64,000 bases of DNA, from contig NZ_LBHV01000002.1 of NCBI RefSeq assembly GCF_001005825.1, positions 496,001 to 560,000 of the forward strand, read 5' to 3'. Origin of the DNA: Rhizobium sp. LC145. Its GTDB lineage: Bacteria > Pseudomonadota > Alphaproteobacteria > Rhizobiales > Rhizobiaceae. Shown piece after piece: positions 17,920 to 26,870 of the stretch. A program made the position numbers and the translations under genes. The notes under the pieces are model-generated. The model saw nothing but the letters and a program-made list of their open reading frames with translations. It searched no databases and had not been told where the DNA came from. Every line of letters begins with the position of its first letter. Position 1 is the first letter of the stretch.

Positions 17920-18090
17920 ATGACAGAGAATCCTTCAATCCCAGAAGAGAAACTTCGCCCGATGGATGAGAGGCGGCGCCGCTTCGAGCGGACCCACGAA
18001 GTCGCCATATCGATAATCGACGAGGAAATCGAACGGCGGCGCGCAAAGACGGAGAAGCTGAAAGCAATGAGGCTGGCCCGCGCGAGGTAG
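17920..18090 (+). CDS. Small basic/acidic helical protein, 56 aa, unknown function
   Basis: Reads MTENPSIPEEKLRPMDERRR at the start, continues FERTHEVAISIIDEEIERRR and ends with RLARAR. Highly charged (Arg/Glu-rich), predicted almost fully alpha-helical with possible coiled-coil, no signal peptide. The ribosome site is weak. The composition, with a Pro-rich lead and regular charge pattern, is unlike a random frame and resembles small conserved proteins of Rhizobiales genomes. Function unknown; no operon partner. A comparison among Rhizobiaceae would quickly show whether it is conserved. Confidence 0.5.
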   Translation: MTENPSIPEEKLRPMDERRRRFERTHEVAISIIDEEIERRRAKTEKLKAMRLARAR

Positions 18091-18169
18091 TTTAAGCGAA
18101 CGACACGCAGGTTTGGAATGCTAGGTCCGATCTGCCGGGACGTAGCAGCATTCAAAGGTACGAGTGAAG

Positions 18170-19087
18170 TCACCGTAAGAGCGTGGCCAACTCGCACAGG
18201 TCGTTTCGGATCGCGGTCGCGGCTACGCCTGCTTGTCCCATGGCATGACCGATCTGGTCGAGTCCCACGACGACGTCGCCGGCAGCGTACAATCCAGGCA
18301 CCGTAGAGCGCTGGTGGGCATCGACTATGACGCAGCCGTCACCAGATCGCCTCGCTCCCAGGCCCTTCACCAACTCCGAGCGAACATCGGAACCGAGCGC
18401 CGGATATACAGATGCGAAGCAGAGCTTCATCCCACCTAGATCGGTGCTGATCGTTTCCTCCTGGAGTTCGAGCTTGGCCACAGGGCCAGACACCGTGCGT
18501 ACGTCGCACTCGGCAAGATGCCGCTCCTGCTTCGGAGATAGCTCATGCGAGCCTTCCGGTGAGATCAGCGTAACGTCGCGGGTGTAGCTGCGTAGGAACA
18601 GCGCTTCCTTGTAGCCTTTCGTCCCGGTGCCGATCACCCCGATTGCCCGATCGGTCACCTCGAATCCATCGCAGACGGGGCAGTAGCGGATCAGACCCCG
18701 TGCCACAGCTTCGTCGTGCTGCGCCTGAGGCATTTGCGGCCGGCGGTTGATTACGCCAGTTGCCAGCAGGACGGACCGTGCGCTGACCGCGCCGCCGTCA
18801 TGATGTGCGGTGAACACGGCGCCGCTCTTCTCAAGAGCTGAAACTTTCCAGCGGTGGATGGCAACTCCATAGTGGATGGTCTGCTTCCGCATCCGGTCGA
18901 GAAGGTCCTTGCCGCTGATCCCGTCCGGAAATCCTGCATGATTGTGGGAGACAGGAATAACCGCCGCGCGGCTCGTGTTGTCATCGAACACCGTGACTGA
19001 CAGATGATAGCGGGCGAGGTAGATCGCCGCAGTCAGTCCAGCCGGTCCGCCACCGATCACGATGCAGTCTGCCACCTCATCTGCCAT
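18170..19087 (-). CDS. FAD-dependent oxidoreductase, thioredoxin-reductase-like
   Basis: Class-II pyridine nucleotide-disulphide oxidoreductase of 305 residues. N-terminal FAD site IVIGGGPAGLTAAIYLARY, redox-active CPVCDG (around residue 140), a degenerate NADPH site VIGTGTKGYKEALFL (GTGTKG rather than GxGxxA) and the C-terminal FAD motif VPGLYAAGDVVVGLDQIGHA. The lack of a neighbouring thioredoxin gene and the altered NADPH loop argue for a stand-alone ferredoxin/flavodoxin-linked or novel disulphide reductase rather than TrxB itself. It sits directly after a truncated SRAP fragment in accessory-looking DNA. Confidence 0.82.
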   Translation of the reverse strand: MADEVADCIVIGGGPAGLTAAIYLARYHLSVTVFDDNTSRAAVIPVSHNHAGFPDGISGKDLLDRMRKQTIHYGVAIHRWKVSALEKSGAVFTAHHDGGAVSARSVLLATGVINRRPQMPQAQHDEAVARGLIRYCPVCDGFEVTDRAIGVIGTGTKGYKEALFLRSYTRDVTLISPEGSHELSPKQERHLAECDVRTVSGPVAKLELQEETISTDLGGMKLCFASVYPALGSDVRSELVKGLGARRSGDGCVIVDAHQRSTVPGLYAAGDVVVGLDQIGHAMGQAGVAATAIRNDLCELATLLR

Positions 19088-19090
19088 GCC

Positions 19091-19231
19091 TTAGCCGCTG
19101 CCTCCTCTCCTGAGGTCGTCCTTTTCGGGCAGGTCACGTTCCGTCTGGTGATCAGGAATCTTCAGTGCGAGGTCCTGCATCATCGACTGATAGTCGGGGT
19201 CGCGGACGTGTTGTTCGTGGTCGTTGCACAT
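19091..19231 (-). pseudogene. N-terminal remnant of an SOS-response-associated (SRAP/YedK-type) protein
   Basis: A 46-codon frame starting MCNDHEQHVRDPDYQSMM, then QDLALKIPDHQTERDLPEKD (adjacent), then a short tail and TAA. Alphaproteobacterial SRAP proteins, which crosslink to abasic DNA through Cys2, begin with the same MCND..Q pattern and a DLP-x-DD motif near residue 40. Everything after this point is missing, so it is a broken gene end left 3 bases upstream of the oxidoreductase start. Recognition is from memory of the family N-terminus and is moderately certain. Confidence 0.45.
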
Positions 19232-19588
19232 GGGGATAAAGTAGGGCGGGTGCAGGCCGCGGAAAGCAGTGTTGCCGGACGTCAGGGCAGGCGACCTCGA
19301 TGTTCAGTTCACAGAGCGCCCGCATGGGAGTATATGTGTCTCATTGCGGCTTCCTTGCGAGTGACAACCATTGGTACCATTCGCAAGTCGCACTTCATCC
19401 TTGAACCCACCTGGCTAGTTCCGATGTCAAAGCTGGTTAGAGGTGCGGCGCCGCCAGCCAGCTAGAAACGCGACACTGGCTCTGCCGATCAGCGCCCGAG
19501 CATGCGGCTGGTCGGGGTTGCAAGCGTGGTCGGGCGCGAGTGGGACGCGCCCCTTGGGCTTTAGCTTTGAGACTATGTTCACACCCGT

Positions 19589-20262
19589 TCATTCCGCCGC
19601 TTCCATCCTCGCCAGCGCCTTCTGCCTTTTGGCAATCACCTCTGGATCATTCATGAAATCCTTCCGCCGACCGGGCTTGCGACCGCGCTTCTGATAGCCA
19701 TTGCTCTTACTGCCATCCGGTATCCCAAACATATGATCCGTCTGGCCAGTGCGGCGAGGGCCGCTCTTGCTACGTTGCTGTTGGCGTCCGGCCTGCATCT
19801 CGGCGACGATCGACAGCACGTCGTCCAAACGCTTGTTCTCAACGACTTCGGATCGATGCACCGATCGCAACTTGTCGAAGGTTCTATAGGGCAGGGCAAA
19901 GCTCTCGTGCATGATCTCCAGACGGCCATCCGGATAGTCGCAAACGACGACCTTCTTACCCGCCATGGATCTGGAAAGATCAGTCGGATCGAGAATGAAC
20001 AGCACCTTGTCATAGCGCAGCGTCAGGGCTTGCGACAGCGTGCGGACTTCCTTGCGGCACATGGCGCCGTCAAGGTTCTCATGATCGGCCAGTGGCCGGT
20101 GCATATCTTTCGGATTGCGTGGCGGTTTACCGAACCGGGAATTGAAATCCGCAATAAATTCTGACGCATAGATATTGGCTGCCTCGATAGTATCTATGCC
20201 GCGAAGCCGTAATTCCTTCACGAGGCGATCCTGCAGCGTCTGATTGGCGCACTCCACCAGGC
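19589..20262 (-). mobile_element. ISNCY (IS1202-type) transposase remnant, C-terminal part only
   Basis: The C-terminal about 225 residues of an ISNCY-family transposase remain: ECANQTLQDRLVKELRLRGI, then FIADFNSRFGKPPRNPKDMH, HRPL..HENL, VLFILDPTDLSR and a basic tail with GRKPGRRKDF. The catalytic N-terminal half that normally precedes ANQTLQDR is absent, replaced by unrelated sequence after about 20262, so the element cannot transpose by itself. No inverted repeats could be identified. It marks a recombination point next to the SRAP fragment. Confidence 0.75.
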
Positions 20263-20564
20263 TGAAGGTCGTCATCCTTGCTCCCAACGTTGGCATTGAC
20301 CAGAACGTCGAGAGGCGAGGGTGTCGCATCTCTAACTGGCCCAACTGTCGCATTACTAAATAGCCTCTACATCCAAAAATCACATAAGATAGCTTATGGA
20401 ACTATAAATTATATAATGCAGCTCAAAGGCTTATGAAACACCGCTTATCCAAAATGGAATGTTGGATGTCACTGAATCCTGCCACTTTGAGTGCACTCGT
20501 GTCTTTGCGCGCCGTCTTTGACAATTGTCCAAAACGACGCCGCGCAGGGATACGATTTGGATCC

Positions 20565-21197
20565 TCAGGGGACCGGCTGGAGGTTTGCAAACGCCTCGGC
20601 GATCCGCTGCGGAGCTTTGGGGCGTGCATACATTCGCTCAAGATACGCCTTAAGATTCGGGAAGCCGTCGATCAGCCCGTTTTCGTCGCCCCAATCCAGA
20701 ACATAGGCGGTAACACAATCGGCGACCGTGATCTTGTCCCCGACGATAAATTCACGCCCGTCCATGTGGCGCTCAAGCACAGCCGCCATCTCCAAAAATT
20801 CCTCTTTGGCGAGAGCGATGTCTTCCGGCAGCCGCTTGTCCTCGGGATACAGGAAGCCATGCTTGGCCATCCGCCATAGCGGCTGCTCGAGCTCGGTGAC
20901 CCCAAACAGCGACCAGCGATAGACTAGCGCCCTCTCCTTCAGGTCGGCAGGCATCAGACCTTTGTCGCCATACTTCTCGGCCAGATACATGACGATCGCA
21001 GCGGATTCGGTGAGGACGAAGTCGCCGTCGACCAGAACCGGAAGCTTCCCGGCGGGATTAATGCGCAGGAAGTCGGGATGCCGGTTCTCGCCAGCCATTA
21101 TATTGACCGGCACGAACTCGAACTCCGCATCAAGCTCCTGAAGAGCCCAACGTGCACGAAGCGAGCGCGTCGGGCCCAGCCCGTAAAGTTTCATCAT
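20565..21197 (-). CDS. Glutathione S-transferase family protein
   Basis: Cytosolic protein of 210 residues with the thioredoxin-like N-terminal domain (MKLYGLGPTRSLRARWALQE, cis-Pro in NPAGKLPVLVDGDFVLTESAAI, split) and the all-helical C-terminal domain (VGDKITVADCVTAYVLDWGD with the N-capping box). Ser/Arg at the catalytic position (PTRSLRARW) resembles beta-type bacterial GSTs. Strong GGAGG before the start. GSTs next to cytochrome bd genes fit a detoxification or oxidative stress role, but no substrate can be inferred. Confidence 0.88.
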   Translation of the reverse strand: MMKLYGLGPTRSLRARWALQELDAEFEFVPVNIMAGENRHPDFLRINPAGKLPVLVDGDFVLTESAAIVMYLAEKYGDKGLMPADLKERALVYRWSLFGVTELEQPLWRMAKHGFLYPEDKRLPEDIALAKEEFLEMAAVLERHMDGREFIVGDKITVADCVTAYVLDWGDENGLIDGFPNLKAYLERMYARPKAPQRIAEAFANLQPVP

Positions 21198-21585
21198 TTC
21201 GGCCTCCTAATTCTTCACGGTCATTGAAATCGTGTAGCGACTCCAAGGACGCCTGTCGGCGACCCGTGCCGACAGGCGAATAAAAAAAATCGTAACTGGA
21301 TCCTGCACTACATACGCCGCCGTCCCGTAGGGGCTCAACTTCTGGCGCTGAAGGATAGCAAGATCAGCGAGAAGCGTGCCCACTTCGATCCCTAGGACAT
21401 CCGCAGGGAGTTGGAGGCTGGCCATCGATCACAAAACAGCGTGGCATTCGGCCGCGCGACATCGGACAGGGTTGGCTGGGATCCAGCCGCCTCTATTTCT
21501 GGGACAGCGCCGCCGAATTTCGTCAGAGACACTGCCCCCGGCAGTACTGCGGTGGTTAGAGCCAATGTCGTTTCAAGGAGCCGTC
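21198..21585 (+). other. Promoter region of the cytochrome bd operon with a strong hairpin
   Basis: A perfect 10-bp stem GCCTGTCGGC (21251-21260) / GCCGACAGGC (21268-21277) is followed on the plus strand by an A-run, not a T-run, so it is not a normal terminator in either direction. No FNR-type TTGAT-N4-ATCAA site was found. The remainder shows no gene. Confidence 0.4.
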
Positions 21586-22986
21586 ATGACCTTCATGGGC
21601 CTCGAAGCAGAGATGCTTGCGCGAATCCAGTTCGCGTTCACCGTCTCGTTCCATTTCATCTTCCCAGCCTTCTCGATCGGGACGGCGAGTTATCTGGCAG
21701 TTCTGAACGCACTCTGGCTCTGGAAGCGCGATGAAGCCTACCTCAGGCTCTTCGAATACTGGAAGACGATCTTCGCCGTTACCTTCGCCATGGGCGTGGT
21801 CTCCGGCATCGTCATGAGCTACCAGTTTGGCACAAACTGGTCCGCCTTCTCCGACAAGGCTGGTCCAGTCATCGGGCCGCTGATGGGCTACGAGGTCCTG
21901 ACCGCCTTTTTTCTGGAAGCTGGTTTCCTCGGCATCGCCCTGTTCGGCCGCAAGCGAGTCGGCGATGTTGCCCATATGGTCGCCGTCGCTATGGTGGCCA
22001 TAGGAACTCTAATCTCGGCCACATGGATCACCTCAGCCAATAGCTGGATGCACACTCCTGCCGGGTTCAGCATCGACGCCAATGGCGTCTTCATCCCGGA
22101 AGATTGGTGGCAAATCATCTTCAATCCCTCCTTCCCGTACCGGATGACCCATACTGTGCTGGCAGCCTTCCTGACTACCGCCTTCGCAGTCGGTGCGGTG
22201 GGCGCATGGCATCTCCTCAGGGATCGCGAGAATCGCCAGGCTCGGATCATGTTCTCGATGGCGATGTGGATGGCAGCCATTGTCACGCCGATCCAGATAC
22301 TCGCCGGCGACCTGCATGGCTTGAATACGTTGGAGCACCAGCCCGCCAAGATCGCCGCCATGGAGGGCCACTACGAGACTCATAAAGATGGTGCTCCGCT
22401 AATCTTGTTCGGCATCCCCGACGACGAAGCCGAAACCACCCACTACTCCCTCGAAGTCCCGAAGCTTGGCTCGCTGATCCTGAAGCACGAGTTTGATGGG
22501 GAGATCAAAGGGCTGAAGGAATGGCCGCGTGACCAGCGTCCTCCCGCGCTCATGCCCTTCATCACGTTCAGGATCATGGTAGGCATCGGGTTCCTGATGC
22601 TCGGCATCGGCGTTTGGTCGCTCTGGGCCCGTTGGAAGGGGCAACTATACGACACGCCGTGGCTTCACCGTATGGCGGTCGCCATGGGAGGTTCGGGCTT
22701 CGTCGCCGTCCTCGCCGGCTGGTACACGACTGAAGTCGGACGACAGCCATGGACCGTCTACGGCCACCTGCGAACAGCCGAGAGCCTGTCGCCTGTCTCG
22801 GCCCCAGCCGTAGGCGCGTCGCTTCTAACCTTCATCCTCGTCTACTTCATCGTGTTCGGCGCAGGCGTCTACTACCTCCTGAAGCTGATGCGCAGGTCGC
22901 CGACTCCGCTTGAAGACCACGAGTTGGAGGCAGGTCCAATCCGCACTGCGGGCATCACTCCGGGACCTGCCCAGGATCATCCGTAA
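21586..22986 (+). CDS. cydA: Cytochrome bd-type quinol oxidase subunit I (CydA/CioA)
   Basis: Inner-membrane quinol oxidase subunit of 466 residues, with haem-binding and quinol-oxidation sites. Start MTFMGLEAEMLARIQFAF at ATG 21586 has AAGGAG 5 bases upstream; the longer frame is not part of the gene. The b595 haem ligand lies in SFHFIFPAF (His23), the GRQPW signature is in TTEVGRQPWTVYGHLRTAES, and the short Q-loop (HEFDGEIKGLKEWPRDQRPP) marks the cyanide-insensitive (CIO) subgroup. With cydB and the DUF2474 gene it forms a complete operon giving high-affinity, nitric oxide- and cyanide-resistant respiration. Confidence 0.95.
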   Translation: MTFMGLEAEMLARIQFAFTVSFHFIFPAFSIGTASYLAVLNALWLWKRDEAYLRLFEYWKTIFAVTFAMGVVSGIVMSYQFGTNWSAFSDKAGPVIGPLMGYEVLTAFFLEAGFLGIALFGRKRVGDVAHMVAVAMVAIGTLISATWITSANSWMHTPAGFSIDANGVFIPEDWWQIIFNPSFPYRMTHTVLAAFLTTAFAVGAVGAWHLLRDRENRQARIMFSMAMWMAAIVTPIQILAGDLHGLNTLEHQPAKIAAMEGHYETHKDGAPLILFGIPDDEAETTHYSLEVPKLGSLILKHEFDGEIKGLKEWPRDQRPPALMPFITFRIMVGIGFLMLGIGVWSLWARWKGQLYDTPWLHRMAVAMGGSGFVAVLAGWYTTEVGRQPWTVYGHLRTAESLSPVSAPAVGASLLTFILVYFIVFGAGVYYLLKLMRRSPTPLEDHELEAGPIRTAGITPGPAQDHP

Positions 22987-22996
22987 GGAGGACATT

Positions 22997-24001
22997 ATGG
23001 ACATTGATCTCTCGTTCATCTGGGCCGGCATCATCGCCTTCGCGGTACTGGCGTATGTCGTGCTGGACGGCTTCGACCTCGGCATCGGCATCGTCTTTCC
23101 CTTCTTCCGCAACCGTCGGGATCGGGACGTCATGACCAACACGATCGCGCCCGTCTGGGATGGCAACGAGACGTGGCTGGTACTCGGCGGTGGAGGATTG
23201 ATGGCGGTCTTTCCGCTCGCCTACGCAATTATCCTTCCGGCCCTCTACATGCCGATCATCCTGATGCTTATCAGCCTGATTTTCCGGGGCGTGGCATTCG
23301 AGTTCCGCTGGCGAACCCATCACGAGTCCCACCTGTGGGACTTTGGTTTCTGGATAGGTTCAAGCGTCGCGGCTCTGATGCAGGGTATCGCCCTTGGCGC
23401 TCTTGTACAGGGAATCACCGTGAGCGGCAGGCAGTATGCGGGAGGATGGTGGGATTGGTTGACCCCCTTCTCGGTGTTGACCGGCGTCGCGGTTCTTGTC
23501 GGTTACGCGCTCCTTGGCGTTACCTGGCTCAATCTCAAGACCAGCGGAGACATCCAAGCTCGATCTGCCAAGCTTGCTAGGCCTCTGAGTCTCCTGCTTC
23601 TCGCGCTCATCGGCATCGTATCGCTGTGGACGCCGTTCATCAACGAGATGTACTTCGAGCGCTGGTTCCGCTGGCCCACCGCCTTCTTTTCGTCCTTCGT
23701 TCCGCTGCTGCTGGCGGTCTGCGCCATTGCGCTCTGGCATGGGCTCACCCACGACAAGCACCTACAGCCTTTCCTGGCGGCGCTCGGCTTATTCGTATTG
23801 AGCTTCACAGGACTTGGGATCAGCTTCTATCCATATATGATCCCCGGCGTTCTAACGATCAAGGATGCCGCAGCGCCGGAAAGCTCTCTCAAGTTCCTAT
23901 TGGTTGGCGCTGCAGTGCTCGTGCCGACGATCCTGGCCTATACGGGTTACGCCTACTGGGTGTTCAGAGGCAAGGTTGATCATGGAGAGGGCTATCATTG
24001 A
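22997..24001 (+). CDS. cydB: Cytochrome bd-type quinol oxidase subunit II (CydB/CioB)
   Basis: Membrane partner of CydA, 334 residues, about eight spans. It begins MDIDLSFIWAGIIAFAVLAY and contains the family hallmark VLDGFDLGIGIVFPF and APVWDGNETWLVLGGGGLMA. TAAGGAGGA lies 5 bases before ATG 22997. Stop TGA overlaps the start of the small third gene (TGATG). Lacks CcmC/CydD-type assembly genes nearby. Confidence 0.95.
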   Translation: MDIDLSFIWAGIIAFAVLAYVVLDGFDLGIGIVFPFFRNRRDRDVMTNTIAPVWDGNETWLVLGGGGLMAVFPLAYAIILPALYMPIILMLISLIFRGVAFEFRWRTHHESHLWDFGFWIGSSVAALMQGIALGALVQGITVSGRQYAGGWWDWLTPFSVLTGVAVLVGYALLGVTWLNLKTSGDIQARSAKLARPLSLLLLALIGIVSLWTPFINEMYFERWFRWPTAFFSSFVPLLLAVCAIALWHGLTHDKHLQPFLAALGLFVLSFTGLGISFYPYMIPGVLTIKDAAAPESSLKFLLVGAAVLVPTILAYTGYAYWVFRGKVDHGEGYH

Positions 24002-24105
24002 TGAATACCAGCTTCCGCAAGACAGCGTGGTTCATTGGACTGTGGTTGGCTGGCGTTGGTACGGTCACAGCGGTCGGCCTGGTCATTCGAGCCTTTTTGC
24101 AATGA
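24001..24105 (+). CDS. DUF2474-type small membrane subunit of the bd oxidase (CydX-like), 34 aa
   Basis: Single-span peptide starting MNTSFRKTAWFIGLWLAGVG and ending VGLVIRAFLQ. The start overlaps the cydB stop by one base, typical for the tiny third gene of cioAB/cydAB operons. DUF2474 members share the basic N-terminus, a W near residue 10 and one hydrophobic helix; by analogy with CydX they stabilise the haem region of the oxidase. Too short for ordinary gene calling and easily missed. Confidence 0.8.
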   Translation: MNTSFRKTAWFIGLWLAGVGTVTAVGLVIRAFLQ

Positions 24106-25011
24106 TGTTCTGCCAATCCTTCCACGCTCTTCCTCACGACGCTTGTCGGCCACGGCTGTGCCGACAGCAGACCTCGACGAGCGGCACATTTCCTGCCGTG
24201 CGCTGGATGAGGGCGTACTTGTTCGGCATTCACCTGAAGGGGTGATTGGCGCCAAGAATCCCGCACGCTTTTCGTCAAGACTGTGAAGACGAAACCCGCA
24301 TCGATGCGATTCACGACTCTCCGAAGTTTCACCAGGCTTGGCGAACTGTCCTCCAGCGGAATGGTCGTCCGCGCGCTACCGCTCCGTTATAAGGTTTTGG
24401 CAGAGACTTATAACCACGAGGTGAGGTGAGTAGGAGATAGCTTCTTACGTCGACGATGCACTGCGAAAACGCGGTGGCGGAATTTGCCGCCCAGAGAGCC
24501 GCTGCACTCGGACGCGCTGGACCGTGTGAAGGCCGACAAAGACCTAACGCAAGCCGCCTTGCTCTTTGAAGCTCTCACGGAGAGGCGCCACAATGACGAG
24601 TTGGCGATGCCTGGGAAGAAGCCTGGGAGCGCGGGACGCGTGGAAGGAGGGCATCGTTAGCGGCTTGTCGAGACTGCCCATGAACGGTGTCAAAGCACTC
24701 GAACGCGCACTCGGCCCCGATGTCGTAAGGTGCCTGCTGAAAAGGTGACCCCGTTGACACTGGGGTATTCGTTCACCGCAGGCCAGGACAAAGCCACCCA
24801 CGCGCCTAGGGGCACTGCCGCGAAGTTTTTAGTTGGATGGAAGTGGATGTTCCCGGTCATCGGCCATGACCGACGACCTTTTCCACAGCCCGGACGTCGC
24901 GCACTTGAGCGCCTCGTTCTGGCGAGGCATTTCCATCGTGTCTATAGAACCTCCTCGTTCCGAAGCGAGTTGCCTTTGCGGCGCAGATGGGAGCCCTTCC
25001 GTGCCCCGCTG
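24106..25011. other. Long intergenic stretch, probably decayed DNA
   Basis: About 900 bases without a gene I can support. A short frame around 24510-24620 reads DALDRVKADKDLTQAALLFE with coding-like character but has neither start nor a recognisable family, so a decayed gene or mobile-element scar is likely. It separates the bd operon from the ABC locus on the other strand. Confidence 0.5.
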
Positions 25012-25806
25012 CTAGTGGTCGTCGAGGGAGCCCTGAGCGTAGAAATGCTGGCGGATTGTCTTGGTGTACGAGGCGAACTGCGTCGATGCCATGACGCTCA
25101 GGTCCCGCGGCCTCGGCAGATCGATGTCGTAGATCGCTGCGATGGAGCCGGGTCGCTCGCTCATGACGACCACCCGGTCCGATAGGTACACGGCTTCGGG
25201 TATGCTATGCGTGATCAGCAGAACCGTCTTTCTCGATTCGAGCCAGATCCGCTGCAGCTCCACGTTCATCTTCTCGCGCGTCATCGCGTCCAGCGCGCCG
25301 AAAGGCTCGTCCATGAGGAGCACCTGCGGGTCATGGAGCAGCGCACGGCAGATCGATGCGCGCTGCTGCATGCCGCCGGAAAGCTGCCACGGATACTTCT
25401 TCTCGAAGCCCTGCAGGCCAGCCATCGCGATCAGGGCTTCGGCGCGTGAACGCGCCTCCGCCTTGTTCATGTTGCGCATCTCCGCCTGGAGGAGGATGTT
25501 GTCGATGATGTTCCGCCAGGCCAGAAGCACCGAGCTTTGGAACACGATGCCGACATCGGTCTGAGGACCCGAAATCTTCTTTCCAGCGAGCAGAAGCTCG
25601 CCGTCAGAAATTGGCGCAAGTCCCGCGACCAGCTTAAGGAGCGTGCTCTTGCCGCAGCCCGACGGGCCTACGACCGACACGAACTCCCCTTCCCTGATCG
25701 AGAGATCGATGGGTTTGAGAGCCTCGAAGGAGCCGAATTTCTTCGTGACCCCGTTCAACTGGATGAGGGTCGATCTGTCCACTTGCTTCGGGAACCTATT
25801 TGTCAT
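25012..25806 (-). CDS. NitT/TauT-type ABC transporter ATP-binding protein
   Basis: ATPase of about 264 residues: Walker A VVGPSGCGKSTLLKLVAG, Q-loop FQSSVLLAWRNI, signature LSGGMQQRASICRALL, Walker B VLLMDEPFGALDAMT, switch LLITHSIPEAVYLSDRV. The FQ-x-W-x-N pattern and IPEAVYLSDR are characteristic of the SsuB/TauB/NrtD group. Start 25806 has GAGG at 5 bases; 25809 is too close. Last gene of the transporter operon with the binding protein and permease upstream. Confidence 0.92.
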   Translation of the reverse strand: MTNRFPKQVDRSTLIQLNGVTKKFGSFEALKPIDLSIREGEFVSVVGPSGCGKSTLLKLVAGLAPISDGELLLAGKKISGPQTDVGIVFQSSVLLAWRNIIDNILLQAEMRNMNKAEARSRAEALIAMAGLQGFEKKYPWQLSGGMQQRASICRALLHDPQVLLMDEPFGALDAMTREKMNVELQRIWLESRKTVLLITHSIPEAVYLSDRVVVMSERPGSIAAIYDIDLPRPRDLSVMASTQFASYTKTIRQHFYAQGSLDDH

Positions 25807-25845
25807 CATTTCCTCGGATGCGCGGAGCGATCTCATGCCGACACC

Positions 25846-26841
25846 TCACGGAAGGAAGGCATCGGTGTAGTACTTGCCGACATCTTTGTCTGATGCCTGG
25901 AGTGTACCGACCGCGATCATCGTTGCGATGGTCTCTTCGACCTGCGCATTCGTAACGCGCAACGGCCGCAGGTTCTCAGTCCCCTTGGCCTTGAAGAGCG
26001 GGATGGCGGTCTGTAACCCAGTCATCAGGCTCTCCGGCGTGCCGGAATTCGGATACGCCTTGTGGACTGCGTCAACGGCTTCCTGTGGATGCTCGGACGC
26101 ATATTCGAACGACTTCGTAGCCGCACGCATGAACTTCCTAAGGAGCTCGGGGGTTTCCTCGACGGTCTCGGTGTTCACGATGAACGATGATCCGATGCTG
26201 TTGACGCCGAAGTCCGCGAACAGCATGTTCGTGACCGGCTTGCCGGTGGCCGCTTCGATCTGCGTGCCCTGGTCGGTCGCGAAGCCGAGAAGGGCATCGG
26301 CCTGGCCGGTAATGACGGAGTTGACCTTGGTCTTGGCATCACCGTTGACCGTCTTGAAATCACCCGCCTTGAGATTGTTCTTCTCAAGGAAAAGAGGCCA
26401 GGATTGGGACGGAGAGTCCCCGGCTGTCATGGCGATCGTGAGCCCCTTCACCTTCTCCGGAGTATCGATGCCTTTCTCCTTGAGGCTGATGACGGCGAAC
26501 GGGCTGCGCTGAAGCGCCGAGCCGATGGAGATGACCGGGGCGCCTTTGACTGCAAGCGCCATCATAGTCGTCAGGTCGGCGAAGCCCATGGTGACGTTGC
26601 CGGCCGCGACTGCCTGAACTGTGGGGCCGGAGCCGCGGCCTTCCTGGATCTCAAGGTCGACGCCCTCCTCCTTGAAGAACCCTTTCTCCTTGCCGAGAAT
26701 GATTGGCGAATGCAGGCCCGTGACATACCAGTTGAGCATCAACGTGACCTTCTCGGCCTCCTGCGCAACGGCCAGATTCGGTTGTGACAAGGTACTGGCG
26801 ACGGCGACGGCTGCGCCGAGAAACAGGGCAGAAATTTTCAT
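25846..26841 (-). CDS. NMT1/ThiY-like ABC transporter substrate-binding protein
   Basis: Periplasmic binding protein of 331 residues. Signal peptide MKISALFLGAAVAVASTLSQ to about residue 25 (cleavage near AVAQ-EAEK), then KVTLMLNWYVTGLHSPIILG, GKEKGFFKEEGVDLEIQEGRG and AVAAGNVTMGFADLTTMMAL, the core of the NitT/TauT-type NMT1/ThiY family that binds pyrimidine, sulphonate or aromatic ligands. Start 26841 follows AGGAGGAGG at 9 bases; a longer frame reading into the permease gene is spurious. Operator-controlled operon with permease and ATPase; ligand unknown. Confidence 0.9.
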   Translation of the reverse strand: MKISALFLGAAVAVASTLSQPNLAVAQEAEKVTLMLNWYVTGLHSPIILGKEKGFFKEEGVDLEIQEGRGSGPTVQAVAAGNVTMGFADLTTMMALAVKGAPVISIGSALQRSPFAVISLKEKGIDTPEKVKGLTIAMTAGDSPSQSWPLFLEKNNLKAGDFKTVNGDAKTKVNSVITGQADALLGFATDQGTQIEAATGKPVTNMLFADFGVNSIGSSFIVNTETVEETPELLRKFMRAATKSFEYASEHPQEAVDAVHKAYPNSGTPESLMTGLQTAIPLFKAKGTENLRPLRVTNAQVEETIATMIAVGTLQASDKDVGKYYTDAFLP

Positions 26842-26870
26842 CAGACTTTCCTCCTCCTTGATGAATTCTT

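Noticed and set aside
19004..19465. 153-aa plus-strand frame over the SRAP fragment
   Set aside because: No family features and it starts inside the oxidoreductase gene on the other strand.
21251..21277. Hairpin upstream of cydA considered as a terminator
   Set aside because: Followed by an A-run in the plus direction and preceded by a T-run in the minus direction, so it lacks the U-tail either way.
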